Source of the DNA: Rallus limicola
Taxonomy: Eukaryota > Chordata > Aves > Gruiformes > Rallidae
Assembly (NCBI GenBank): GCA_022605955.1
Contig: JAKCOZ010000018.1
Span: 2,426,001 to 2,490,000, forward strand
Length of the DNA stretch: 64,000 bases
Reading direction: 5' to 3'
Position numbers and translations under genes: made by a program. Under the pieces are notes generated by a model, which saw only the letters and a list, made by a program, of their open reading frames with translations, was not told where the DNA came from and did no database searches. Positions 24,511 through 36,985 of the stretch are shown here, piece by piece. Position 1 is the stretch's first letter. The number at the start of each line of letters is the position of its first letter.

Positions 24511-24754
24511 TCATTTTATTGCTTATGTTTGCTGGAGGATATACAAGCAACTCAAAATCCTCAAGTCCATCCCAATCTTGTATCTAAGCACTAACTGCTA
24601 ATGTATGAAGAGAGAACCAAGCACTCCCCTCAGCTTTGTTAGAGTTTGATCTGTATTGAGCTCTCAATGTTTCTTCTGTTCCCAGTACCCCCAAATCCTT
24701 ACTGCTTTAGGGATTTTCAAGTGAAAGTAACTCCAGAGCCAGAGGGTGGGTAAC

Positions 24755-25325
24755 ACTGGAAGCAACCTCAGAAATCTCTTGTTGAATTCCCCCCTCAAGG
24801 CAAGGTTAACTACAGCAGGTTGCTCAGGACTGTGTCCAGTTGGGTTTTGACTATCTCCAAGGATGGAGATACTGGGAAGGCTGCTTAGTCACTCCCATAG
24901 CACTGAGTTTCTTGTATTTCCATTTGTGCCTATTGCCCCTTGTCCTGTCACTGAGTATGACTGAGGAAAGCCTGGCTCCAACATCTCCCTCCTGTACACT
25001 AATAAGATCCCCCTGAGCCTTCTCTGCTGCAGGCTGGACAGTCCCAGCTCCCAGGCTTTTTCTGTATGTCAGATGCTCTAATCACTCCATAATCCTCATG
25101 ACCTCTCAGTAGAGCCAGTCCCCATCTCTCTGGGATCTCAGCACTGGACATGGCACTGTGGATGTCTCAGCAGTGCTGGGCAGAGGAGCAGCATTGCCTC
25201 CCTTGACCTGCTGGAGATGTTCTCCATAGCACAGTCTGGGGAAGCTACTGGCCACCTTTGCTGTGGGGACACATTGCTGGCTCACAGGCAGCTTGTTCCC
25301 CAGGACCCCAGCCAGGCTCCACCAG
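24755..25325 (-). mobile_element. CR1 LINE fragment (C), old minus-strand copy
   Basis: Read on the minus strand this follows the CR1 3' portion in order. On the plus strand one meets 'ccccttgtcctgtcact', then the CR1-typical 'tgagccttctctgctgcaggctggacagtcccagctc' run, then 'ctctgggatctcagcactggac', 'cctcccttgacctgctgg' and 'cagcttgttccccaggacccc', all in spaced agreement with CR1. Many substitutions and lost CpGs show it is older than copies B and I. It covers the 3' end of the coding region and the 3' UTR. The terminal tail is not preserved. Confidence 0.85.
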
Positions 25326-28300
25326 GAATGCTGTGCAGCCTTCCTGTCTCAGATACAAGTAAAGCAAACATTTTAAAGAGAGGCATTAGCTTTTACCAGA
25401 GCAACTCAGAGTGCTGGAAAAGGCGGTCAAGAAGAAACCAAACAGTAAATGAAGTTGAAATGCCATCAATTGAGGAGTCAGAGGAAGTCATTTCTAATGA
25501 GGTGCACAAACAATCTATGGAACTGCCCCAGAGCCACCACCGAAGCAAACAGCACAAATCTCAGACTATCCAGGGACACTCCAGCGAATGGGTGACACTT
25601 CTGCTGCTTTACTGATAGGACTGCAAGTCTCAGAATTAGGGATCTTCATCCCACAAGACAGGGCATGTGGCTCATAACCAGCCGAGACAAAGTGCTCAAT
25701 TATACTGGATTAAGTTTTCACAGTCAAGTTGAATGATCTCCAAAAATCCTCTAGAAATCCACCATGTTGTCCAGTCTCAGAGAAAAGGAGAGGGACCATT
25801 CCTCTCAATTTCAAGGCCATTTCTGGGCTCCTCCTCAATTTACTGATTCAGGCTCCCCATTTTCATTAAAACAAGGAATTAAATCTTGTACTCTTGAATG
25901 GTGCTGCAATATATCCTCCAGCACTGCTGCCTGCAGCTGGTAACTGAGCCAGCCTGGGCCCTGGGGTGCGAGGGGGCAGTGCAAGCAGAGCTGTCAGCTG
26001 CACTGAAGCTGGAAGGGGTCAGCACAGGCCACTTGAGCCCAACCTGCCAGGATCCACCATGTGCTGACTGATATTAACACATCTCTGAAAATTCCTCGCT
26101 TCAGAAATATCCTGTTTATTTTACCTATTCTTAAAACAACATATATGGGTGTGTTTTGCTTTTAGGTTATTACACCAAAGACACACAGCTTCAGGTATAT
26201 GTGGGAGCCTCTTCACTAGAAAAGGCTTTACACATGGCCTTCAAACTGCTTGGAAGAGCACATAGCTACTGAGATGATGGTGTATTTGCAGAGGTGTGGA
26301 TCTAGCCCTGTTCTAACAGCTTCTTCAAGCCCTTGTATTAGCAGCAGTATTTAACTCCTACCTAAATCCTGAAATATTCCAATAGCTGCACAGATAAATA
26401 TATAAATAATAAGTAGATTGTAATTTAATAATAAACCAGATAAAAACCACTTTCCTCAATAAAAAGACAGACACAGGGAGATCAAATTGAGCAGTGACAC
26501 CCAGGCATTAGCAAGGTGCCCTTTGGCAGAGAAGCCAACTCCCACACAATGGGCTGCATTAACAGCCATGCAGGCAGTGGTGGGGTTGGTGCTCCTTCCC
26601 CTCTGCTTAGCACTTGTGTGAGCACGTCCAGAGTACCATGGCCAGTTTGGCACTCCTCAGTCCATGACAGGCATGCACACACTAGACTATGGGCCAGCAG
26701 AGGCTATTAGGTTGGTCAGGGGCTGGAGATGCTGAGGGAACAGTGGAAAACACTAAGGAATCCAGCACATAGTGGTTACTGACTTCTGTTAACTATCTGG
26801 GGGATCCTCTGGGTATTGGTCTAGAGGAGCACATGCAACAGGCTGAAGTCAGACAAAACCAGCAACACTGTTCTGTGATGCTCTTTCCTGCCAGGTAAAC
26901 AACAACTAGAAGTTGTGAATTTCTGAACTGGCTTTAAAAACAGCCAAGAAAATCAAAGGAACTTCTAACTTGCTCTGTCCAACTGTGTGCCCTACTAACC
27001 AGCAAACATCCCACAGATAACGTATCAGAGCCAAGAGGAGGTAACTCTGGAACACAAGTTTTGATAAATATAGCTGAACAGCCACTGCCAGCAGGCATCA
27101 GCAAGATTGAATCCCACTGTAAATGTTCAAATGTGTGACCAGATGCTGGATTTTTACTGCTCGTGGACTCCCAACAAAAAAGCAGTCTCTTCTATCCACC
27201 AGAGACTCGAGCCAATCACAAGACAACAAAGTAATAGAGAACAGATACATTCAGCCAAACATTATCTACATTTAGTGGAAATCAGACCCAGCTCCCAGGT
27301 TTCTGACAGGTTGATAAGACTCCCCTTGGTGTCACAGCAGCCACCATGCCCAGCACACTGTGTTCAGCTCTCGTACCTTGCAGTGCTTAAACACAACTCT
27401 CAGCTTCAAGTGCGACTCAATGCTCAGCCCATCATACAGCTGTGCTTGCATCTTAAACGCTATCATACACATCCCAGATGATGGCACAGTTATGGACACA
27501 TTAGAAGAACACAGAAAGGTGAACTGGAAACCCTGTACACAGGTTCTGTTGTAAAACTCTAACCTACCCTACAGTCTTGTACCAGGAGCACAGAATTTTA
27601 CACTTGGTCACAAACTTGCCAAAATCAGATCCCCTGCACATCCCTTTCCCATTTCTTTTTAGAGTGATTACTTGATGTTTGATATTTTCTAAGATTTTTT
27701 TTTTCTTTAAATTACTAGAAATTCCAAATCAGTATATATGTGATCTGAGCAACAGATTAAATGGAAACAGAGACTTACCCTAGAAATACTGAGGTACAGA
27801 ACTGCAGAGGCTCTGGCAGGGAATATTTCAAAACAGCAGAAAGATTTGCCCAAGTTACCGAGTCTTTTTGTTTTCTAAACAATATTCATTCTGTTTGGTA
27901 AGGACGTGCCCCCGACAGTGCTTTCAACTTTCTGCTCAGCAGTACCCTGGAATTTTTAAATTAACCCTGAAGGAAATTGAGCAAAGCTCGGGCAAACACT
28001 ATACAAACCAGACCTCCTGAAAAATCAGCATTTCCCAGGTGATATTTATGCATTTAAGGATTAAAATCTCAGGGATTTCTGCTTGCTTTCTCATTTTTCA
28101 TGAGCTTCTCCTCCCCTTCTTTGTAGAAATACATCCAAATTTTTTCCCTTCTTGATAATCTTTATAAAGCACACATCATTAGCACTACACACTTAGTGCT
28201 GGTTTACTGAATATGCAACACTGCCTCTAAGAACACTTTCTGAGAGAGAAACCACAAGGTATCAGGAAGAATTTCCTGTGTATCTACATTTTATTCCCTC

Positions 28301-29009
28301 CTCAAAGGGATTTGGGAATAAACAGGTCTCTTCTGCAAGTGCTCTGCATATGGAGCCACTGAGTTTCTGCTCCTCACACACGCCTGAACGAAGGATTATA
28401 ATATTTCAGATGCTTCTCACCCCCCAAGCCCCTCCACAGCAATTTCCTTATGCCCACACACTTCCTCCACCACCTTGCATCCCACTCTCCCCTGAAAATT
28501 ACACCTCACATAAATACTGCTGGGTTACTTGCGAGTAGCACATGTTCATTTCCTCCTTCCTTCTTAATATAAATTTATCTCCCAGCAAATATACAGCAGC
28601 AATAGGAAAAGCAGAACAGGAGATCTTACCTTTTGATGGTCGCCTTTGTTTCGTTTGTAGAGAAGAGAACGTACCCATTACAGCACCCATTGCAAAAGCT
28701 ACTTGGGAGTTTTAGGGGAGGATTTATTTTGGCTGGGTGGGCTTTTTTAAAAATTCTTTACAACGCCCCCCACCCCACTCCCCCACTGCCAGTGAAAAAA
28801 AATAAATCTATGTGCAATGCTCCCAAGAACAAACCAAACCAGAGGAAGTCAAGAGAAGAAAGAAAAGAAGCAAGGAGGAGGGAAAAAGCAAAGCACTGCA
28901 GCTCAGCGTTCAGCAAGCGTTAAGCTTTAAGGGTGGGATTTTTTTTAAGTCAACACACATGCACTGACTCACAGCCGGCTGCACTGTTATTATTCAAAAC
29001 AGCTCCCCA

Positions 29010-29370
29010 TCAAAATTTAAATGCTAGGTAGATTCCCTCAGACCAGAGCTGGCAGCAGATGCATCAAAATATTTACTGGAGCACAGCCACATAAACACAC
29101 AGGCTAATTCTTCCTCCCGTTCCCTTATGGCTCCAACCAGCAGCCTGTAGGTCTAGTGGGGGAGCATCAGCGCATCTCTTCCAGTGAATGCTAAACTGGA
29201 GTCCTGTAGGCACGCTGAGGGTCTCGGGGGGAGGCCGGGGCTTTGGGCTGGGTACCAATTCTTAATGAATGGAAATCTTCTGAGTGGGAAATGATAGTGA
29301 GGAAGGCACAAAGCCCCAGCTGCGCGGGCTGCATACTCCTGCTAATTAAGAGTCTGACAGAAAGGTAGGA
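29010..29370. promoter_or_regulatory. Candidate regulatory block with G-quadruplex
   Basis: Repeat-free block of mixed composition: AT-rich flank with AAATATTTA near 29070, a GC-rich core with retained CpGs (29205-29335), a strong G-quadruplex motif (29226-29252) and homeodomain cores CTTAATGAATG (29262) and GCTAATTAAG (29341). This mixture is typical of conserved enhancers or of weak non-island promoters. No TATA box or transcript evidence is visible. Confidence 0.25.
29226..29252 (+). other. G-quadruplex motif
   Basis: Guanine tracts of 6, 4, 3 and 3 (29226-31, 29237-40, 29245-47, 29250-52) with loops of 5, 4 and 2 bases meet the G3+N1-7 rule. A further GGG lies just upstream (29219-29221). 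Confidence 0.8.
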
Positions 29371-30020
29371 AGCAGCAATTTCTAACAGTCTTCTCAAGCA
29401 GAAAAGTCACGGGGAAATAAGTAAGTGCATCAGGGAAACACAGAAAATTTTACCACAAATCCTTTTCCTGTGCATCCTTTTCCACACGCAAGCCAGGTGT
29501 TAATAAGTTATTTTTCTGCAAAGTATGTATGCACACAGCCTTTTTAAGGCTACTAAACAGCAAACTGTTGAAACAAAATTCTGTGAGCATCCAGTGGCTC
29601 AGAGGAGGTAGAAAATTCCCTGCATTTTGTTCAGTTCTTTCAGATTTCAAAAAGTGAGCTATGCACCTTCTGTCAGCTCAGAAGGTGAGATAGTGAGTAC
29701 TCAGGTACAGGAAGAGTTAAATGTAGAGGCAGCCGTCAGAACCAGAATTAATTTGCTATTTGCACACGGTGAGTGAGATTAAGGCAGTATCTGTGCAAAT
29801 ACTCTATTTGTCTGAAGAAATTCATTCCTACACCAGAGACCACAGCACCTTGTGTAACAGGCTTCCCCAGCTTTCCACTAACTTTGGAGCAAAGATTCCA
29901 TCAAACGCAGGTCCCAGAGCCCCCAGGATCAGAAGCTGCGCAGCATCACAGTCCCTGGAGGGAAGGCCCCACGTTACCTTCTGCACATATGCTGCCAGCA
30001 GCGCTCTTTTTGCATGCACA

Positions 30021-30053
30021 GGTGTATTTACACCCCGCTGTACACCAGCGGGG
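30021..30053. repeat. Two adjoining perfect hairpins
   Basis: GGTGT-ATTT-ACACC (30021-30034) is followed directly by CCCCGCTG-TACAC-CAGCGGGG (30033-30053), an 8-bp GC-rich stem with a 5-base loop. No U run follows, so this is not a terminator in the bacterial sense. Confidence 0.85.
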
Positions 30054-31163
30054 AGCTTTCCATTAGTTGCTAGTTACAAAAGGTGTTACATGAAATGCCC
30101 TTTCTCCCCACCCTCACTTTACAATTTCAAATGCAGCAACTGACCGTGCTCTCGAGGAATGTCTGAGAGAAGGTCCCGTTTAGACTCCAGTGTCCCAAAG
30201 TGAAACCTATCATTTCACAGGCAGGTGCAAAGCACCCAGGACTTAGGGCCTGCAGTGCTGCCATTGCCATCACAGGGGAAAACTGTCCTGGCTTGGGCAA
30301 CACTCCCTGCCCCCCAAAACTCTTCCCTCAGCCTGGCTATGGTTGTGTTCCCACAGCCCCAGGGCTAACAGGCTTCTCCATCCACATGGATCCAGGTGGA
30401 AGTCCCTCAGAGCATGGTGACTGCCATAAAGCACTGAAAAGATGTAGGAGATTCTTAAGCTCTTTTTAATTTAAATATTTATATCTTATGAATATTTTAT
30501 TTGTGTTTACACATTAAAATATTAGATGGGCTACAGTGGATTTGGAAAAACCACAGCTCTTGGTATTTGTGCACATAACAAAGGCAGAAGGGTGACCAAA
30601 GGCCAGGGGAGATACCCCGTCACCACCAGCAGCTGCTTCACACCATGGTTCCCAAGGTGAGAAACCAACAGGTGAGGGTGTTCCAGAACATGTAATTTCT
30701 TATGCAACCAGGGAGCAAATAGAGATGATGCGGCTCCAGTTCAGCAGGTGCCAGGACAGAGACTCCACAGGTCCTAAGGCAGGATCTGTGCTCACCCCTG
30801 GATCCAACCTTCACCAGTGGGCAAGGGCTGTGATGGTCCTGCCTCCCTACAGCAGGAGGTCTCAGTGCCATCACTGGACTCCTCTATTGGCATCCAGACA
30901 GCTAAATTCATCTCAGTGCCTAAAGCACCAGCTGCCACTCAAGTGCTGTATTCCCCTGTGCTCTGCTCCTGGGGACAATGTCTCCAGGAGGTTAAGAATG
31001 GAAACCTCCTCAATGGAGGCAAAGTTGTCGCTAGCAGAAATCAATGAACCGCAGCTCCTGGCACATTGGCCACTCACAGGCCCACGCTCCGGCTGACTCA
31101 TGTACTGGGGAAAACAGCGTTAGAAACCCGAGAGCTGCAAAGTAAACGCTGCAAAGAAAAGAT

Positions 31164-31485
31164 TATCATAGAATCATTTAGGTTGGAAAAGATCTTTTAG
31201 ATCATTAAGCCAAATTGTTACCCTGGCATTGCTGAGCCCATCACTGAACCATGCCCTTAAGCACCACATCTACACTTATTTTAAGTACCTTCAGGGATGA
31301 CAACTCAACCACTTCCCTGTGCAGCCTGTTCCAGTGCTTGCTAACCCTTTGAGTGAAGAAGTTTTTCCTAATACCCATTTTTAAACCTCCCCTCGTACAA
31401 CTTGAGGCCATTTCCTCTCATCCTGTTGCTTGTTACTTGGGAGAAGAGACTGGCAGCCACCTCGCTACAACCCCTTTTCAGCAAA
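31164..31485 (-). mobile_element. CR1 LINE 3' fragment (D)
   Basis: Begins on the plus strand with ATCATAGAATCATTTAGG, the reverse complement of a CR1 3' tail, and continues through 'ggttggaaaagatctttta', 'cagcctgttccagtgctt', 'gtttttcctaatacccat' and 'tttcctctcatcctgttgct', all diagnostic of the CR1 3' end read backwards. Similarity fades near 31485. The minus-strand open frame here (31640-31368) is the tail of CR1 ORF2 and its 3' UTR, not a host gene. Confidence 0.9.
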
Positions 31486-34400
31486 AAGCACCTAGAAAGA
31501 AAGTAGCTGGCTACAGGATTCCTCCTGACATCGCCTGGATCCCAGCCATGCAGAAAGAGCTTGGCCTGGGAGCAACAGATTAGGCTACACATATGGTCAG
31601 ACACCCTAGAAAAATGTAATTTAAGATGATGAAATGGCACCCCTGATGCTGCAACTCTTGTTTACTTGAAACAGCATGGTATATGAAGGTGGAGGGCAAG
31701 TGTGGATATTCAGCTTTCTTCAAAACTTGAAAGAAAAAAAGATTTGTCTTGGCTGGAGACCAGCATTTGACAGATCCCTATGAAATCACAGGGATAAACG
31801 TTTACACGTGGTTTTGTTTGTGTGACTCAAATACACAGGAACAAGAGGAGGTACCGTGTCTGTGTCTGGGCAGACGAGCACAGAATCCCAGATCACCACT
31901 ATAAAATCAGCCACTTTCTTTCACAGCCAAAATCAAGACCTCAGAGGAGCAGAAGCATCGTAAGCACTAATGAATTAGGGTATTTGCCATAGCAGACAGG
32001 AATTTTTCCTCCCCAATGTTGACCACCAAAATTTATCGACTGAAGAAATACTACTGGAGACATAAGTGCTGGTGGTCACCCTCTGTCTGAGGAGCTGAGC
32101 ATTTCCTTTAGAGGGAAGATGAAGCCTGAGCTCTGACTATGATGGTGACATGCACAGCTCTAAGCCAACATCCTGGGTAGGAGCTGATGTCAGAGGATCA
32201 GAATTACACCTCAGGGAAAGGAGATACTGGATTGCACAGAACCTGACTGTAGCCCCTGGTACTGATTTGCGGTGCCCCAAAGACCACCAGGTGCTCACTG
32301 CCCAGAGCAGTGAGAACCCCAGCCACATCTCTGAGCTCCCTATGTCACAATTTACACAGAGCTCACAAGCATTTGCTTCCACAGCTGAAGTGTCACTTCA
32401 TGAGGCCTGTGCCATGTCCATATCCTTCCTCTTTCCTACCAAAATTTCATCCAACGGATGACTTGCACGTGTTTCCCAGGGCAAAGGAGACAGACACTGG
32501 CAGTAAGGTAGGTGCTTATTTGTTGGATGTAGCCAGAAGGTTCAGTCAGAATAAACAGTTCTTTATTTATAATGAATCCAAAAATAGCACCCTCAATTAG
32601 AGTCAGCTATAACTGATGTGGATATGGGATGGAAATCTCCTGGGAGCAAGGACACAGGAGTTGGTACAGCTCTGCTTCCTGATGCAGGATCTAGTCCTCT
32701 TCCCACTAAAGACAGCAACTGGTGTGAAATGAAGCTGGACCACACCAGCATCATGTCTACCCTGAACTAAGCATTTCTGATATCTTCGTGGGGATATACA
32801 GCAAAGTAGAGGGGTAGGTTGGTTTTCTTTTTGATCATGCAGAAATGTGGACCTTTGCCAGGAGAAAACACCCTCCTTAAGCATGGTATCTAAGGATGTA
32901 ATCTCCAGTTTATCAGCCACACTCTCCTACAAGGCAAAGCTGGCAAGGTTGGTCTGTAGGACTAGCAAGGGAATGCCTCGGACCTACCCATATTTCAAAG
33001 ACATAGGGCACTGAGGAATTCATTCTGGTGTTGGCTTTTTTTGACTCCTCAAGTACAGCAACGAGCATTTACATCATAGAAACACAACCCTTGCCTATAG
33101 CAAGCTCTTGTCCTTAATTCTGTATCTATCAGCTCTGAGTGGTTCCAGGTAGGCTCTGCTTTAAAAAGCCTAAATAAAGCTGGAAGTGATAGATTCCTTT
33201 TCCCTCCTGGGTATTTTAGGAATTGGCTGAAGTTCCTTTCTGTGGGCTTCAGACTAAAGGAATTTGATTTTTCATATTCCAGTAATGAACACTTGTTTCA
33301 GGGAAACACTTTCTATTCACCCAACAAGGAGTGCTTCACCTGAAGGCCAAAGTGACTGTTTGCCTGGGCAGCTGCTGTTTTTCCAGAGGCCCCCATGTAA
33401 ACAGAGTCTTTTGCACAGGCAACTGAAAGCGTACGAGATGCTGACTGGGAGCTGGGATGATGCCACAGGGGCACCAACAGAGAAACGCCAGGGCTTTGCT
33501 TTCAGCGGTGTCCATTCAACTGTAGCTTGGTCAGATGTTTGTAATTGGGACTAACAGACACCAGCCCAATTACCACCCAGTGCTCTGGCACAAAACTGCC
33601 TCCAGCCGTGACGACAAGCTGGGTCCCCCCAGCAGCACAAGCGTCGCAGTTGCTTCTGCGATACTCTGGGCACAGATCCCCCCATGAGGGACAGCAGCCA
33701 GAGGCGAGCAAGAGACAGGAATTTTGCATCCATAGCACAGGCACTGATACAGCAGCCTGCTTGCAGATGCTGCCCACGTAGCATGAGAGCTGCCCACAGG
33801 CTCTTGCCCCCTCTTAGAGCTCTCTGATTCTTAGAGCAGTTCATGAGAACGTGAGACTTGGCCATCTGGGGAACAAAATATTAAAAAAAAATTCAAAAGC
33901 AGGAAGGAAATTTTTCCTTTTCTAAAAGAATAAAATGATAGTTTCTGTTGCTTAGCAAATTTTTAACTAGTTGCTGTCCTGTGCTGTCTGTGCCACAACA
34001 TCCTTGGCTCAGCACTTCGCCTGACTGTAAGCCTGAGGCTGCACAGCAGACCTGGCAGGAGCCTTCCAGAGCCATGACCTGCCTGGTGCTGGAGCCACTG
34101 CTCGATCTGGTGAGGAGTTAGAGAGAGCACATCTCCCCCACCATGCCAGAGCACCCCAGGTGTACTCCTCCTGTCTCTGAAAGAATCATCCTTCAGGGCA
34201 TCTTGGCTCCAGACGCTCCAGGCAGCAGTGCTCCAAAGTCACACACCAACTAAGGAAGACCAAGGTACAAAAGAACACTGGGAAAGGCCTAAGAATAGCT
34301 CCAGCTGGACCCTGGAGAGACCAACCTGACCACTTGTGTACAGCTTGGGATGCTGACACATCTCCATGGTACAGCCCCCCACCCAGACTGAACCCTTAGG

Positions 34401-35281
34401 ACTCAGAGAAGCAGAGAAAGGCCAGCACACCATTTCTCTTGCACTAGTAGTCGATACTTTCCTTTTCTTATTTCTCCGCTATTACTAAAAATAACTCTTT
34501 GATTAGACTGCTAAGGTTTCAATTACACCAACCAATACATTTACACAGCATGTCTCACTACAAATATATATTATTCACTTCCTGAAATCACCCCTGTTCA
34601 AAGCAGGAATGCAGACAAATAAGGAAAGTCCATGCATCGAACAAGCTACAAGGCAGCCACCATGAAGACCTACGGGGACAAACTGAAGCAGCAGGGGACA
34701 ATCTGCTCTGCCACTGGAAACCATCTTGGTCACAGAGACTCCAGGACAAGGCAGGGTTTTGCTGGTCTGTACCCATAAAAAGTCTTTCATCTTTGTGGAC
34801 CATCATTTATCCTTTTATCAACATAAGGACATATTGAGGTCTTACTGCTCCAGATTCCCATGAAGTCAGAACTCACCACATATTTTGTGGGGTTGTTCCC
34901 CTAGTACCTATTTTCTTGGAAAATCTTTCTTCAAAAAAAAGCAGTAACATCCAAGAGCCTAATTTCATCCTCTTTTTCTCCACTCACAAGACCCTTATAA
35001 TAAATGGGATGTTTTCAAAGAAATCTTCTGCTCTCTGTAAGGACAGGGCAGTAGAACAGGAGCTATTAAGAGATTCATTACTGCACTTCTCAGGCCCGAA
35101 GCAAATTCTCATGCTAGCTAGCTTTATCAGATCTCAAAGGCAAGAGGACCACCCTTTCATTTTGATGGGAATATGTTTTTCATGATACAAAAGCCAGTGA
35201 ATAATAATGTTGAGAAATCAGATAGAGTATGTGAGGCTTAAAGCTTTGGGATCATCTAGCTCTTCATGTAAATAAGGTGGT

Positions 35282-35305
35282 GATGATATCGATGATGATA
35301 TCGAC
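35282..35305 (+). repeat. 12-bp tandem repeat, two copies
   Basis: GATGATATCGAT is followed head to tail by GATGATATCGAC. The copies differ only in the last base. Confidence 0.85.
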
Positions 35306-35587
35306 GTGGAAAGCTGCTTCCTTCACAGCTATGAAAACCAGACAAGATAAATGCAATGGTCACTTAATGCCACCAAACAGGGAACAAGGAGCCAGGCACT
35401 GGGGTCCGAGCAGTGCTACTCCTTTCTAGCACCCTGAGTGAGAGAATGGAGAACTGGCTGGCATTTTGCATCCAGTTGTTCAGAAGAAGCATCACACAGG
35501 GTCTCCTGAAACTGGGGTCAGACATCCCTGCTCTGGCCTTTCTTCTTGTGAACATCAACACAGACCACCACTGCAGCCACAGGTCTG

Positions 35588-35622
35588 TTTGTGTACTTAA
35601 AATACATATTTGTGTACTTAAA
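35588..35622 (+). repeat. 21-bp-period direct repeat
   Basis: TTTGTGTACTTAAA occurs at 35588-35601 and again at 35609-35622, giving a 21-bp period. It is probably a small slippage duplication. Confidence 0.85.
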
Positions 35623-36727
35623 GGGAATACAAAGGAACAGGAACAAGGCATTGCTCAGCCTGTAAGAGGCAGCATAATGAGAGCTGAAAGTAAAGCTACA
35701 TTAGTCCTCTGGTTCTTTGTTATAGCAATACAACTGGGCAGAACTCCACAGAACAGACCTGATGTTTGTCCTACCGATGTCACACCCAAAAATAGATAGC
35801 AGAGAGCTCAGGAAGGGAATACTTCACATGTCTTCAACAAAACATGAGGTAGATACTGCTTTTTATCTTTGGTCGGAGTATTTCTTCTGTAAATAAAGGA
35901 AGACAGATTCCAGATAAAAACTTGAAGGAACAGGACACACAAAACCTGGGCAAATGACTCACCCAAGGGCTCCCATGGAGAAAGGCCCAATGGCAGGAGA
36001 GGAGGAATACTGCAGGAGCCCTGAGAAGGGTCATCTTGGCACGTTGCTGCCAGTCAGAGGGAGCAAATGCTGACAGACAGGACACTGCTCTGAGCTCTGT
36101 AACAGGGATGACAACGAATTTCAGCTGGACAGAAGGTGAGAGAAAAGACTGATGGCCCTGGTGTGCCAAAAAAAATGAAGGTGACAAAGAACAATGATGT
36201 GAATCCATCTGGTGAATGGATGAAGCTGAGCAGAGGCCAGGAAGCAGGAATGGGAAACTGCTGTGCTGCTCCCAAAAACACGAAGCTTTGGCAAGGAAGC
36301 TGTCAGTCAAAGGTGGGATTTAGAGAAAGGGAAACAGAACTCCTCAAGCAATTTCATAACAACATCCATCTGGGAGGGGAAGGAGGATGGGGGCCAGTCC
36401 TGAAACCTCGCTGCACAGCTAAGAGTGCTCTGACACAGCCAAGGAAGCCTGAGAGGAGGCTACAAGTAGAGGAATGAAGATCTGCAACCTTTTGTTCTCA
36501 CAATGCCATTACAGTAAACCTTGAGAATGAAAAAGCTCACACTGCCATAATGAAAACCATCTATTACCCCATGAACTCTGCCTGAACGTTGTGCCAAGTG
36601 AGGTCTTGCCTTTCAAATTTATAAAATCCATACATAACAAACATCAAGGTGGCTTGAAGCAGAAAACCCTGAGGAACATCAGCCTGAACCATCACACCAC
36701 CGAGGAGGTTGAGAAGCAGGACACAAC

Positions 36728-36785
36728 CACTGTGATGCAACAACCGTAAATTGTAGCACTGTGATGCTACAAACAGTAAATGTCA
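36728..36785 (+). repeat. 29-bp tandem duplication
   Basis: Two 29-bp units (36728-36756 and 36757-36785) both start CACTGTGATGC and contain ACAA-CC/AC-GTAAAT. They differ at a few positions, so the duplication is not recent. No larger array is present. Confidence 0.75.
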
Positions 36786-36913
36786 TTTGAAATGTAGGAT
36801 GTGGATGTGAATGTAATGAATGAATGTGTCTTGCACATACAGAATGAGACTTTTAAAGGTAACTTTGGCACCTGGTGGCTCAGGAAGATTCCAAAAGTCT
36901 TTTCCCATTGCAG

Positions 36914-36985
36914 AAAGAGAGACCAGGGCAGAGATGCTGGAGCTGCATCACAGTGTCCCACAAAGCCTGATCGAGCCCGGGCTCG
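36914..36985 (+). other. Candidate 72-nt internal exon
   Basis: A good acceptor (TCTTTTCCCATTGCAG ending at 36913) is followed by 72 bases and then a consensus donor GTAAGGG starting at 36986. The length is a multiple of three. One frame is open through it and reads a mixed, charged peptide beginning ERETRAEMLELHH. I recognise no family. It is close to the 29-bp duplication but not part of it. Chance pairs of this quality are expected in tens of kilobases, so this needs transcript support; a non-coding RNA exon is also possible. Confidence 0.2.

Larger units (their letters stand above)
7944..24754. other. Long unique non-coding stretch
   Basis: No gene and no clear mobile element over almost 17 kb. 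Chance open frames up to 192 codons occur (for example 12936-13514 minus and 19527-20030 plus), but they show no domain and their opposite strands are equally open. Contents worth noting: a purine-rich tract (about 9660-9810), G-quadruplex motif (10323-10351), an 11-bp tandem pair (13498-13519), canonical ATGCAAAT octamers (15942 and 18925), GATA triplet (19459-19486), an AT-rich block (about 21560-21760) and an enhancer-like block (24155-24420). Confidence 0.6.
25326..31163. other. Unique non-coding stretch
   Basis: No gene recognised. A plus-strand frame continuing out of the CR1 copy (25217-25615) has a charged, Ser/Gln-rich end but no family resemblance. The stretch contains an AT-rich segment near 26390-26450, a C-rich tract (28766-28784), a purine-rich tract (28835-28895), a G-quadruplex-bearing block (29010-29370) and paired hairpins (30021-30053). 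Confidence 0.55.

Noticed and set aside
28766..28784. C-rich run (quadruplex on the minus strand)
   Set aside because: Only three separate C tracts. A fourth is lacking.
35834..36310. 158-codon minus-strand open frame rich in Phe, Ser and Leu
   Set aside because: Hydrophobic runs come from a purine-rich plus strand. No topology or domain consistent with a known membrane protein.
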